From contig JAQBGG010000038.1 in the NCBI GenBank assembly GCA_032122625.1, forward strand, positions 1 through 39,855: a DNA stretch of 39,855 nucleotides, read 5' to 3'. The notes below the pieces were generated by a model, which worked only from the letters and a program-made list of their open reading frames with translations, had not been told where the DNA came from and ran no database searches. This document shows, one piece after another, positions 19,944-26,314 of the stretch. Made by a program: the position numbers and the translations under genes. Numbering within the stretch: the first letter of the stretch is position 1; the number at the start of each line of letters is the position of its first letter. The stretch comes from CAXMST01 sp032122625. GTDB lineage: Bacteria > Actinomycetota > Thermoleophilia > Solirubrobacterales > 70-9.

Positions 19944-20052
19944 CCAGCGCTCAGGCCTCGGCCGATCCGGCGTCCTCTGCGGGAGGCCGGCCTGACCCTG
20001 GAAACTGCTGTGCATTTCAGCCACACAGCGTGGAGACGGACCTTCACCTCTG

Positions 20053-20058
20053 TACCCT
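20053..20058 (+). promoter_or_regulatory. Weak candidate -10 element upstream of csrA
   Basis: TACCCT would give a csrA leader of about 80 bases. The leader contains GGA triplets, one within the Shine-Dalgarno sequence at 20127-20133, of the kind CsrA binds when it represses its own translation. Inference only. Confidence 0.25.
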
Positions 20059-20126
20059 CGGGCCGACGGAGCTTGTCTGAGGGCTTCGAGGATGCACTCG
20101 CAAACGACAGGGACGCCGTTCTGCCC

Positions 20127-20133
20127 AGGAGGG
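20127..20133 (+). promoter_or_regulatory. Shine-Dalgarno site that fixes the csrA start
   Basis: AGGAGGG lies 11 bases before GTG 20145. It selects this start over the longer in-frame reading frame that begins at 19854, and it contains the GGA core CsrA recognises. Confidence 0.6.
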
Positions 20134-20144
20134 TCGCGACCACC

Positions 20145-20348
20145 GTGCTGGTACTGACAAGGAAGACGAACCAGAGCATCATGATCGGTGACGACGTTGA
20201 GATCTCGATTCTCTCCGTCGCCGGTGACAAGGTCCGGATCGGGATCGCCGCTCCGCGAGAGATCGGCGTGTTTCGCAAGGAGGTCTACGCCGCCCGCGAG
20301 GCCGAGGACGCGAAGACACCGGATCCTGCCGGCGGCGAGACGCCGTAG
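20145..20348 (+). CDS. csrA: Carbon storage regulator CsrA
   Basis: 67-residue RNA-binding post-transcriptional regulator. The N-terminus is textbook (LVLTRKTNQSIMIGDDVEI, then VRIGI-AP and the RNA-contacting EV segment in GVFRKEVYAAREAE). As a homodimer it binds GGA motifs in mRNA leaders, classically controlling carbon use or flagellin translation. CsrA is uncommon in Actinobacteria and there is no fliW or flagellar gene in this window. The Shine-Dalgarno site itself contains GGA, so autoregulation is possible. The C-terminal ~15 residues (KTPDPAGGETP) are a short disordered tail. Confidence 0.93.
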   Translation: MLVLTRKTNQSIMIGDDVEISILSVAGDKVRIGIAAPREIGVFRKEVYAAREAEDAKTPDPAGGETP

Positions 20349-20364
20349 ACGGCGGCGGGGGCCC

Positions 20365-20634
20365 TCAGCCGCCGACGAGCCAGGCGAGCGTCTCGAACAT
20401 GACGACAACGACAACGACCGTCGTCGCCGTCAATGCGACGGCAAGCACGCTGAAGCGAACCTTGCCGCTGCGCTCCGTCTTGGCGATCTTCCGCGCTCGG
20501 GAACGGTTCGAGGCCCGTTTGCGGAGTTCGTGACGTCGATGGTCCTCGAGCTCCATCTCGCGCGAGAAAGCCTCCTCGAACTGCTCGTGGCTGAGGTGGC
20601 GGCGATGGAGTGTCTGCGGTGCTTGGAGCGCCAT
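20365..20634 (-). CDS. Small membrane protein of unknown function
   Basis: 89 residues. A soluble, charged N-terminal part (LSHEQFEEAFSREMELEDHRRHELRKR) with helical, coiled-coil-like periodicity is followed by a basic stretch and one C-terminal transmembrane helix (VRFSVLAVALTATTVVVVVVMF, about 59-80). Topology should be N-in with a tail anchor. No family recognised. It is convergent with csrA (16-base gap), downstream of the nuclease gene, and has its own well-formed promoter, so it is probably a real, independently expressed gene. Confidence 0.65.
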   Translation of the reverse strand: MALQAPQTLHRRHLSHEQFEEAFSREMELEDHRRHELRKRASNRSRARKIAKTERSGKVRFSVLAVALTATTVVVVVVMFETLAWLVGG

Positions 20635-20643
20635 CGGCCGAAC

Positions 20644-20672
20644 AGTTTACCCGCTGCTAACCAAGGCGTCAC
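20644..20672 (-). promoter_or_regulatory. Promoter of the small membrane protein gene
   Basis: Minus strand: GTGACG as -35 (20667-20672), 17-base spacer, TAAACT as -10 (20644-20649). The -10 ends nine bases before the ATG at 20634, so the mRNA is probably leaderless. This is the best-formed two-part promoter in the window. Confidence 0.55.
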
Positions 20673-20707
20673 ACCACGCCCACAATCGGAGCGCCCGGAC
20701 CGTGGGC

Positions 20708-21274
20708 TCAGCAGGCCGACCAGAGGCCGCGCCCAGCGGCTCCGGCCTCGCCCCGCAGGTCGGCCAGGTGCGCGGCCTCGGCGGTGTTCGGCTCGATCTC
20801 GAGCGTCCGGGCGAAGCCGCCGCTGATCAGCTCCGCGTTGACGAACACCTCACCGACGTAGACATAGGCGAGCAGCCTGCCGAAGCGGTCACGGAGTTCG
20901 CGGTCGAAGCGCAGCCGTACCCGCTCACCTTCTACCAGTTCGTGGTTGAACTCCGAGGCCTCCGGACCGAAGCACTCGACCGGCGCTCCGGGCTTGACCG
21001 TCTCGGGTGTGTCGATGCCGATGTAGCGGACGTCCTCGAGCTCGGGACCACCGTCGATCGCCGCATCGAGCGCGACCTCGATCGTGTCGCCGTCAATGAC
21101 GCGGTTCACCTCGCCGCGGACGCCGCCCCGCGGCGGCGCCGGCCGGCCGATGCCGGGACTGCCCGAGCGCTCGCCCGGCTCGAGGTCGGCGCCCCGGTCG
21201 GCCTCGTCTACCACGAGGACGACGACCAGCACGATCAGGAGGACGACGAGGCCGCCCCCGCCTCGGGCTGGCAT
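20708..21274 (-). CDS. Membrane-tethered thermonuclease-like (SNase) protein
   Basis: 188 residues. One N-terminal transmembrane helix (about 8-22) anchors a Staphylococcal-nuclease fold on the outside of the cell. The catalytic set is present: IDGDT with Asp63, RYIGIDTPE with Arg83, Asp88 and Glu91, and DRFGR with Arg133. It should be a Ca-dependent phosphodiesterase acting on extracellular DNA/RNA. A Pro/Gly/Arg-rich linker (about 30-52) separates helix and domain. Two cysteines (101 and 188) could pair outside the cell. It lies upstream of the small membrane protein gene on the same strand, but that gene has its own promoter. Confidence 0.88.
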   Translation of the reverse strand: MPARGGGGLVVLLIVLVVVLVVDEADRGADLEPGERSGSPGIGRPAPPRGGVRGEVNRVIDGDTIEVALDAAIDGGPELEDVRYIGIDTPETVKPGAPVECFGPEASEFNHELVEGERVRLRFDRELRDRFGRLLAYVYVGEVFVNAELISGGFARTLEIEPNTAEAAHLADLRGEAGAAGRGLWSAC

Positions 21275-21312
21275 CGGTCCGGCCCCTTCCCTCTAACAGC
21301 CGCGCCGAGCGG

Positions 21313-22230
21313 CTAGGGGACGCGGGAGACGTGCGAGAGCATCTCCTTGATCTGCTCGATGATCTCCAGCGCCTCGCTCCACTCGCGCTGCCAGACGTTG
21401 CGACCGTAGATCACACCCGAGCCCCCGGCCTGCATCACGAACCGCGTCTGCTGCAGGAGCTGCTCGTCGTCGACCTTGGAGCCACCCGAGAGGACGACGA
21501 GCGAGCGTCCGGCGGACTCGACGCAGTGCGCGATCGCATCCTCGGAGCTGAAGCCGCCCTCGTTGTAGGGGGCGGGGGAGTCCTTGTCCTTCTCGGGGTC
21601 GAGCTTGGGCATATTCAGCTTGACGACGTCGGCTCCCATCTCCATCGCCATTCGCGCCCCGTAGTCGATCGCGTAGAAGGACTGGTGGCCGCCCTTCTTA
21701 TCGATCGCCTCGCCGCGCGGGTAGGCCCAGACGATCAGCGGCATCCCGAAGCGGTCGCAGTCCTGGCGGACCTGGCGCAACTGCAGCAGATCATCGCCTT
21801 GCCGCGGCGAGCCGAGGTACATCGTGTAGCCGACGGCGTCGGCGCCGAGCCGAACCGCATCCTCGACTGAGGAGTTGGTCGTCGAGAGGGCCTGATCGGA
21901 GGGCGGCACGTCGGTCTTGCCGTTGACCTTGAGGATCAATGGCACCGCGCCGGCGTAGTCGGGGTAGTACTTCTCGGCCATCCCGATCTGGCAGGCAATC
22001 GCCGAGTAGCCGGCCTCCGCTGCAAGCTTGAACTGGTACTCGGGGTCCTTGGAAGCCGGGTTCGGGAAGAAGTCGCGCGGGCCGTGTTCGATGCCCTGAT
22101 CGATCGGCAGGAAGAGCAGGGTTCCGTTCCCGGGCCCGAACTCGAACAGCATGCGGTGCAACCTCGTGCGCTTGCCTGGCGCGAGCGTGTCCAGAAGTGA
22201 CTTCTGCTCGGTGATGCTCTTGGCCTCCAT
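21313..22230 (-). CDS. Class I fructose-bisphosphate aldolase (DhnA/FbaB type)
   Basis: 305-residue Schiff-base aldolase of the DeoC/FbaB/LacD superfamily, which interconverts fructose 1,6-bisphosphate with DHAP and glyceraldehyde 3-phosphate. The Schiff-base lysine is Lys204 in GADVVKLNMPK. Phosphate-binding segments are VVLSGGSK and GSGVIYGRNVWQR near the C-terminus, and the N-terminal PIDQGIEHGP is characteristic of the archaeal/DhnA type. A strong AAGGAGG (22241-22247) lies ten bases before the ATG, so this gene, unlike many neighbours, has a leader. The divergent 169-base region to the YbdK gene holds both promoters. Confidence 0.93.
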   Translation of the reverse strand: MEAKSITEQKSLLDTLAPGKRTRLHRMLFEFGPGNGTLLFLPIDQGIEHGPRDFFPNPASKDPEYQFKLAAEAGYSAIACQIGMAEKYYPDYAGAVPLILKVNGKTDVPPSDQALSTTNSSVEDAVRLGADAVGYTMYLGSPRQGDDLLQLRQVRQDCDRFGMPLIVWAYPRGEAIDKKGGHQSFYAIDYGARMAMEMGADVVKLNMPKLDPEKDKDSPAPYNEGGFSSEDAIAHCVESAGRSLVVLSGGSKVDDEQLLQQTRFVMQAGGSGVIYGRNVWQREWSEALEIIEQIKEMLSHVSRVP

Positions 22231-22240
22231 CGTGAGGGTG

Positions 22241-22247
22241 CCTCCTT
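22241..22247 (-). promoter_or_regulatory. Shine-Dalgarno site of the class I aldolase
   Basis: AAGGAGG on the minus strand, ten bases before ATG 22230. It is one of the few strong sites in the window and contrasts with the leaderless genes nearby. Confidence 0.6.
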
Positions 22248-22349
22248 GTGGCTCCGGCTGACGCCGTCTCGATCTCGTTCGGCCGCGCCTATCGCGGGTA
22301 GTTGCTCCCGATCGGAAGCGGGCGGTCAGTGTATAGCGGCCCGGCGGGC

Positions 22350-22355
22350 TAGGAT
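22350..22355 (+). promoter_or_regulatory. Putative -10 element of the YbdK-type ligase gene
   Basis: TAGGAT would start a leader of about 38 bases containing AGGGAGA (22387-22393), six bases before ATG 22400. Confidence 0.35.
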
Positions 22356-22399
22356 CGGCGCCCGTAAGTGGCTTTGGCGCTGCCGCAGGGAGAACTCAG

Positions 22400-23512
22400 A
22401 TGCTCGACCATAGCTTCAACGGCACGGCCTTCACGATCGGCATCGAAGAGGAGTTGATGCTGCTCGATCCCGAGACGCTGGACCTCTCGCATGGGATCGA
22501 GGCGATCTTGGGCTCATTGCCCGCCGAGCTGGAGCTGCAGGTCAAGCCGGAGCTCTTCCAGTCGGTGCTCGAGATCGCGACGCTGCCTTGCGCAGATCTC
22601 GCCGAAGCCGCCGGGCAGTTGGGTGATCTGCGGCGGGCGGTCGCATCCTTGGCGAGCGAGCACGGCATGCTTCTGGGGGCCGCCGGCACCCACCCTTTTG
22701 CGCTCTGTAGCGATCAGCGGATTGTCGAGCGGGACCGCTACCTCGAGCTGGCCGCGGAGCTCGGCTTCATCGCCGAGCGGGAGCTGATCTTCGGCACCCA
22801 CGTCCACATCGGAATCGATTCCCCGGACAAGGCGATATACGTCGCCGACGGCATCCGCCGTTACCTGCCCCTGATGTTGGCGCTCTCCGCCAACTCCCCC
22901 TACTGGGAGGGGAGGCAGACGGGGATGCAGTCGGCCCGCACCCCGGTCTTCAGGGCCTTTCCCCGCGTCGGCGTGCCGCCTCACTACGGCACCTGGGAGA
23001 TCTTCAGCGGCAGGGTCGAGCAGATGACGCGCTCGGGGATGATCGAGGACTACACCTACCTCTGGTGGGACGTCCGCCCGCACCCGAACCTGGGCACGGT
23101 CGAGACGCGAATCTTCGATCAGGCCAACCTGCTCGAGGACACCGTCGCATTCGGGGCCTTGACTCAGTCGCTGGCGCATCGGATGGCGGTCTCCTACTCC
23201 CGTGGCGAGCCCCTCTTCGAGGTCCCCTGGGAGCTCGTCGACGACAACAAGGTGCGAGCGGCGCTGCGCGGGATGGGCGGTGAGTTGATGGATATCAGCG
23301 CGGGTACCCACGTGCCGGCGAGAGAGCTTGCGGGGAGGCTCCTCGAGGAGCTCAGACCGAGCGCCGCCGAACTCGGCTGCAGCGACGATCTCGAGCGGAT
23401 CGATCAGATCGTCGCCCGCGGCACAGGCGCCGATCGCCAGCTCGAGGTCGCCGAGCGCGCTGGTGGCGATCTCCGCGAGCTCGTCCGCGAGGCCGTCCTG
23501 ATCGGCACCTGA
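22400..23512 (+). CDS. Glutamate-cysteine ligase type 2 / YbdK-family carboxylate-amine ligase
   Basis: 370-residue ATP-dependent ligase of the GCS2 family, related to glutamate-cysteine ligases. Recognisable segments are FTIGIEEELMLLDPETLDL at the N-terminus, LGAAGTHPFA, FGTHVHIGID and the WWDVRPHPNLGTVETRIFD block that carries substrate-binding residues. In actinobacteria such proteins range from EgtA (ergothioneine pathway) to YbdK of unclear substrate; no egtBCDE gene lies here, so I keep the family name only. The preferred start is ATG 22400, supported by the AGGGAGA site. Divergent from the aldolase gene. Confidence 0.88.
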   Translation: MLDHSFNGTAFTIGIEEELMLLDPETLDLSHGIEAILGSLPAELELQVKPELFQSVLEIATLPCADLAEAAGQLGDLRRAVASLASEHGMLLGAAGTHPFALCSDQRIVERDRYLELAAELGFIAERELIFGTHVHIGIDSPDKAIYVADGIRRYLPLMLALSANSPYWEGRQTGMQSARTPVFRAFPRVGVPPHYGTWEIFSGRVEQMTRSGMIEDYTYLWWDVRPHPNLGTVETRIFDQANLLEDTVAFGALTQSLAHRMAVSYSRGEPLFEVPWELVDDNKVRAALRGMGGELMDISAGTHVPARELAGRLLEELRPSAAELGCSDDLERIDQIVARGTGADRQLEVAERAGGDLRELVREAVLIGT

Positions 23513-23542
23513 GCCTGGATCGGCCGGGCGGGCCCGCGCGGC

Positions 23543-23548
23543 TATCCT
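23543..23548 (+). promoter_or_regulatory. Putative -10 element of the zinc-ribbon/pseudo-rhomboid gene
   Basis: TATCCT ends eight bases before GTG 23557, so the transcript should be leaderless. Confidence 0.5.
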
Positions 23549-23556
23549 CGTGGGCA

Positions 23557-24384
23557 GTGTCGGCGCCTGAGTTGAGTGTGGTCTGCAAGAGCTGTGGCTC
23601 GGAGGTGAGTCCCTATGTCACCGAGTGCCCGTATTGCGGGCACCGGCTACGCAAACGAGCGCCGGAACTCGAACGCGAGGGCGATGAGATCAAGGTCCGT
23701 GAGAGTCGCAGCGAGAAGCGACGCCGCAGGAAGCTTCTCAAGCGCGACGAGCGTGCCGCCGACGGTGTCCATCGCGAACGTCGGGGCCTGCCCACCTTCG
23801 GCGCCCTCGAGATCGGCTCCCGCCCGGTGGCGACGATCTCGGTCCTGCTGATCTCGGCGGTCCTGATCGTGCTGCAGCGGGGAGTGCCCTGGGGCGCCTT
23901 CGATGTCGGTGCGATCGTCGGGCCGGTCGGCTCGGACTGGTGGCGCTATCTCGCCGCGCCGTTCGTCTACGAGGACATCGGCGCCCTGATCGTCACCGGC
24001 GGCGTGATCGCGATATTTGGCACGGGGGTCGAGCGTCGAATCGGCTCGCTCGCGACCCTGACCCTGATCATCGCCTGCGGTACAGGGGGAATGCTCGCGG
24101 TCGACGCGGCCGCAACCCTGGGGCTCTACGAGATGAGCGTTGCTGCCGGCGGCAATGGGATCGCCCTGGGTCTGCTCGGCGCGTGGCTGATGCTCTGGCG
24201 AGCCGAGGCTGCGACGACATTCTCCGAGCCCCTGGACGTGATCGGGGTCAGCGTCATTGCGGTCGTGCTGCTCTTGATGCCGCTGGTCGAGGTCACCGCC
24301 GACCCGATCGCCGGCCTCGTCGGCGGTTTGCTCGGCCTGCTTTTCGGGCACCTCGCCGCGAGGCGGCTGCAGGCAAGCGGCTGA
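23557..24384 (+). CDS. Zinc ribbon fused to a catalytically dead rhomboid-like membrane domain
   Basis: 275 residues. An N-terminal zinc ribbon has two CxxC pairs (Cys10/13 and Cys24/27). A very basic linker (about 48-75) leads to a six-helix rhomboid-like domain (about 90-268), recognisable by the WWRYLAAPFVYEDIGALI segment and by GNGIALGLLGAWLML. In active rhomboids this latter block reads GxSG; here the serine is Asn200. The catalytic His position (usually just before GG) is Pro/Ile-Ala in TADPIAGLVGG. Both catalytic residues therefore appear lost, pointing to an iRhom/derlin-like pseudoprotease, perhaps binding membrane proteins. Function unknown. Confidence 0.8.
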   Translation: MSAPELSVVCKSCGSEVSPYVTECPYCGHRLRKRAPELEREGDEIKVRESRSEKRRRRKLLKRDERAADGVHRERRGLPTFGALEIGSRPVATISVLLISAVLIVLQRGVPWGAFDVGAIVGPVGSDWWRYLAAPFVYEDIGALIVTGGVIAIFGTGVERRIGSLATLTLIIACGTGGMLAVDAAATLGLYEMSVAAGGNGIALGLLGAWLMLWRAEAATTFSEPLDVIGVSVIAVVLLLMPLVEVTADPIAGLVGGLLGLLFGHLAARRLQASG

Positions 24385-24390
24385 GCGACG

Positions 24391-25173
24391 ATGGCGGAGC
24401 CAGACGCGATCACCCGGTCGGGCTGGGATCGCCGAAGCTTCAACAGCTTCCTCCGCTATCTCGAGGCGGTAGCCGACGGCGGCTCGAAGAGCCGGTTGCT
24501 GCGCCGGGAGGGGGTGGTGGCCTCGGTCGCCCCGGCGACGCCGTACCGCTCGCTCTTCAACTCGGTGGCCTACGAGCATCCGGTGGCGCTGCAGAAGGTC
24601 ATCGACGAACTGCGCGATGCCTATGCGCGGGCCGGCGTCAGGGCTTGGACCGTCTGGGTGCCGGAGTCGGATCGGGGCACCGCAAAGATGCTCAATGACC
24701 GCGGCCACCGCTCCGACGGGTTTCCGCGTCTGATGGCCTGCGACCTGGAGTCGATCCCCGACCCCGATGATCTGCTGGACTTCGCCAGGGACGCTGATTG
24801 GGGCAGCCTCTGCGAGATCAACGATGCCGCCCATTCGCTCGATCAGGGAACATTCGAGGCGGGGCTCGGCGGCAAGCCCGACTCCGGCTTCCGCGCCTAC
24901 TGCGCCAGACACGCCGGCTTCGATGCCTCGGCGCTGGCGACGTTGATTTGCGAGGGTGACTGCGGCGTCCACGCCGTCGCGAGCCTGCCGGAGGCTCGTG
25001 GCCACCGCCTAGCGGGTGGCCTGTTGCAGCGGGCCCTGATCGACGCACGCGAGCATGGGGCGGTTACGTCGACCCTGCAGTCGAACTCGATCGGGGCGGC
25101 TGCCTACGTTCGGCTCGGCTATCGGGACCTCGGCGGCCTCGAGCTCTGGGAGCATCGCGTCTTCCCCGACTAG
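24391..25173 (+). CDS. GNAT-family N-acetyltransferase-like protein
   Basis: 260 residues. The C-terminal half has the GNAT acetyl-CoA-binding pattern: SLPEARGHRLAGGLLQRAL (about 202-220), a degenerate Q/RxxGxG/A loop, followed by TLQSNSIGAAAYVRLGYRDLG, the usual motif B region. The N-terminal half contains a second, weaker GNAT-like fold (AGVRAWTVWVPESDRGTAKMLNDRGH), so this may be a tandem GNAT protein with one active copy. Starts six bases after the preceding stop, without a visible Shine-Dalgarno site; probably co-transcribed with the pseudo-rhomboid. Substrate unknown. Confidence 0.75.
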   Translation: MAEPDAITRSGWDRRSFNSFLRYLEAVADGGSKSRLLRREGVVASVAPATPYRSLFNSVAYEHPVALQKVIDELRDAYARAGVRAWTVWVPESDRGTAKMLNDRGHRSDGFPRLMACDLESIPDPDDLLDFARDADWGSLCEINDAAHSLDQGTFEAGLGGKPDSGFRAYCARHAGFDASALATLICEGDCGVHAVASLPEARGHRLAGGLLQRALIDAREHGAVTSTLQSNSIGAAAYVRLGYRDLGGLELWEHRVFPD

Positions 25174-25190
25174 GCGATCGATCATTGATC

Positions 25191-25196
25191 TAGGGT
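25191..25196 (+). promoter_or_regulatory. Putative -10 element of the 111-residue hypothetical gene
   Basis: TAGGGT ends six bases before GTG 25203, again a leaderless spacing. Confidence 0.45.
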
Positions 25197-25202
25197 TGGG
25201 GC

Positions 25203-25538
25203 GTGCCCGCGCAGACCTATTCCGAGGCTGAGTTGCAGGCGGCAGTCGAAGCGCTTGCCGACGCCGAGCGCTTTCGCGAGGCCGAGCGGCTCGTCGCCGC
25301 GGCTGCTCCCGGGCTGCAGCGGGTCCTGACCGAGGTGCTGTCAGCCGGCGGCTGGTTCGAGGACTCCCATCAGGCAGCGGTGCTTGAGGTCGCCGGCAAG
25401 CCGGACTCCGAAGAGCGGATTGCCGCGGTGCGGACGCTGCTCGCCGAGGAGAGCCGGATCACGATGATGATCGGCGTCGCAGTCGGCTGGTCGCTGGCGG
25501 GCGAGCTTGGGGCTAACCACGAAGAAAAGGAGAAATGA
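25203..25538 (+). CDS. Conserved-looking small protein of unknown function
   Basis: 111 residues from GTG 25203. Ala/Glu-rich and almost entirely helical in appearance (SEAELQAAVEALADAERFREAERLVAAAAPGL), with a single cluster of hydrophobics near the C-terminus (MMIGVAVGWSLAGEL) and a charged tail. No signal peptide or known motif. Immediately followed by the UPF0173 hydrolase, which starts five bases after its stop, so the two are almost certainly co-transcribed. It may be a partner or regulator of that hydrolase. Confidence 0.7.
   Translation: MPAQTYSEAELQAAVEALADAERFREAERLVAAAAPGLQRVLTEVLSAGGWFEDSHQAAVLEVAGKPDSEERIAAVRTLLAEESRITMMIGVAVGWSLAGELGANHEEKEK
25527..25532 (+). promoter_or_regulatory. 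Shine-Dalgarno site that fixes the UPF0173 start
   Basis: AAGGAG lies ten bases before ATG 25543. The closer ATG at 25535 is out of frame and reads only three codons, so 25543 is the start. Confidence 0.6.
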
Positions 25539-25542
25539 GCAG

Positions 25543-26259
25543 ATGACGGATATTCGATTCCTGGGCCACGCCTGCTGTGAGCTCATCGACGGCGACGCGA
25601 GCGTTCTGATCGACCCATTCTTGAAGCCCAACAACCCGGTTGCCACCGTCACGGCCGACGAGGTCGATCCAACCTCGATCCTGGTCACCCACGGTCACAT
25701 CGACCACCTCGCGGACGCCGTCGCGGTCGCCCAACGCACCGGCGCCAGCTGCGCGGCGATCGTTGAGCTTGCAAACTGGCTTGGTGAGCAGGGCATCGAG
25801 GATGTGATCGATCCCAACCTCGGTGGCACGGTCGAGTTCGACTGGGGTTGGGCCAAGCTCGTCCAGGCGTTCCACACGAGCACGGCGCCGGGCTCGGCCG
25901 AGGCGCCGTTCAGCCCAACCTACGGCACCTCGATCGGCGCCGCGGCCGGCTGGGTGGTCAACATCGGCGGCGAGACGATCTACCACACCGGCGACACCGC
26001 CCTGTTCGGCGATATGAAGCTGATCGCCGAGCGGACCCCGGTCGACGCCGTACTGATCGCGATGGGCGGCCACTACACGATGGATCGCCACGACGCCGTT
26101 GTAGCGGTGGAGATGATCGGGGCGTCAACCGTGATCCCGATACACCACAGCACCTTCCCCCCGATCGAAACAGACCTCGCCGCCTTCAAGTCAGACGTCG
26201 AGTCCAAGACCAACGCCGAGTGCGTCGTCCTGGAACCGGGCGAAACCCACACCCTGTGA
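25543..26259 (+). CDS. UPF0173-type metal-dependent hydrolase (metallo-beta-lactamase fold)
   Basis: 238 residues. The metallo-beta-lactamase metal site is clear: ILVTHGHIDHLAD (HxHxDH type) around residue 49. Other ligands lie in TIYHTGDTALFGDM (about 148) and IPIHHSTFPPIETD (about 199). This subgroup (YtkL/UPF0173) has no well-established substrate. Start at ATG 25543 is set by the AAGGAG site; a longer in-frame reading from 25507 overlaps the previous gene and is not supported. Follows the 111-residue protein within the same transcript. Confidence 0.9.
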   Translation: MTDIRFLGHACCELIDGDASVLIDPFLKPNNPVATVTADEVDPTSILVTHGHIDHLADAVAVAQRTGASCAAIVELANWLGEQGIEDVIDPNLGGTVEFDWGWAKLVQAFHTSTAPGSAEAPFSPTYGTSIGAAAGWVVNIGGETIYHTGDTALFGDMKLIAERTPVDAVLIAMGGHYTMDRHDAVVAVEMIGASTVIPIHHSTFPPIETDLAAFKSDVESKTNAECVVLEPGETHTL

Positions 26260-26314
26260 TGCTCCGGCGCGGCGTTCCGGACGGGCAGTTGGGCCTAATG
26301 GCTGAGACGGCCGG

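Noticed and set aside
23557..24384. Active rhomboid protease
   Set aside because: The catalytic Ser is Asn and the His is missing in the two diagnostic motifs, so proteolysis is not supported.
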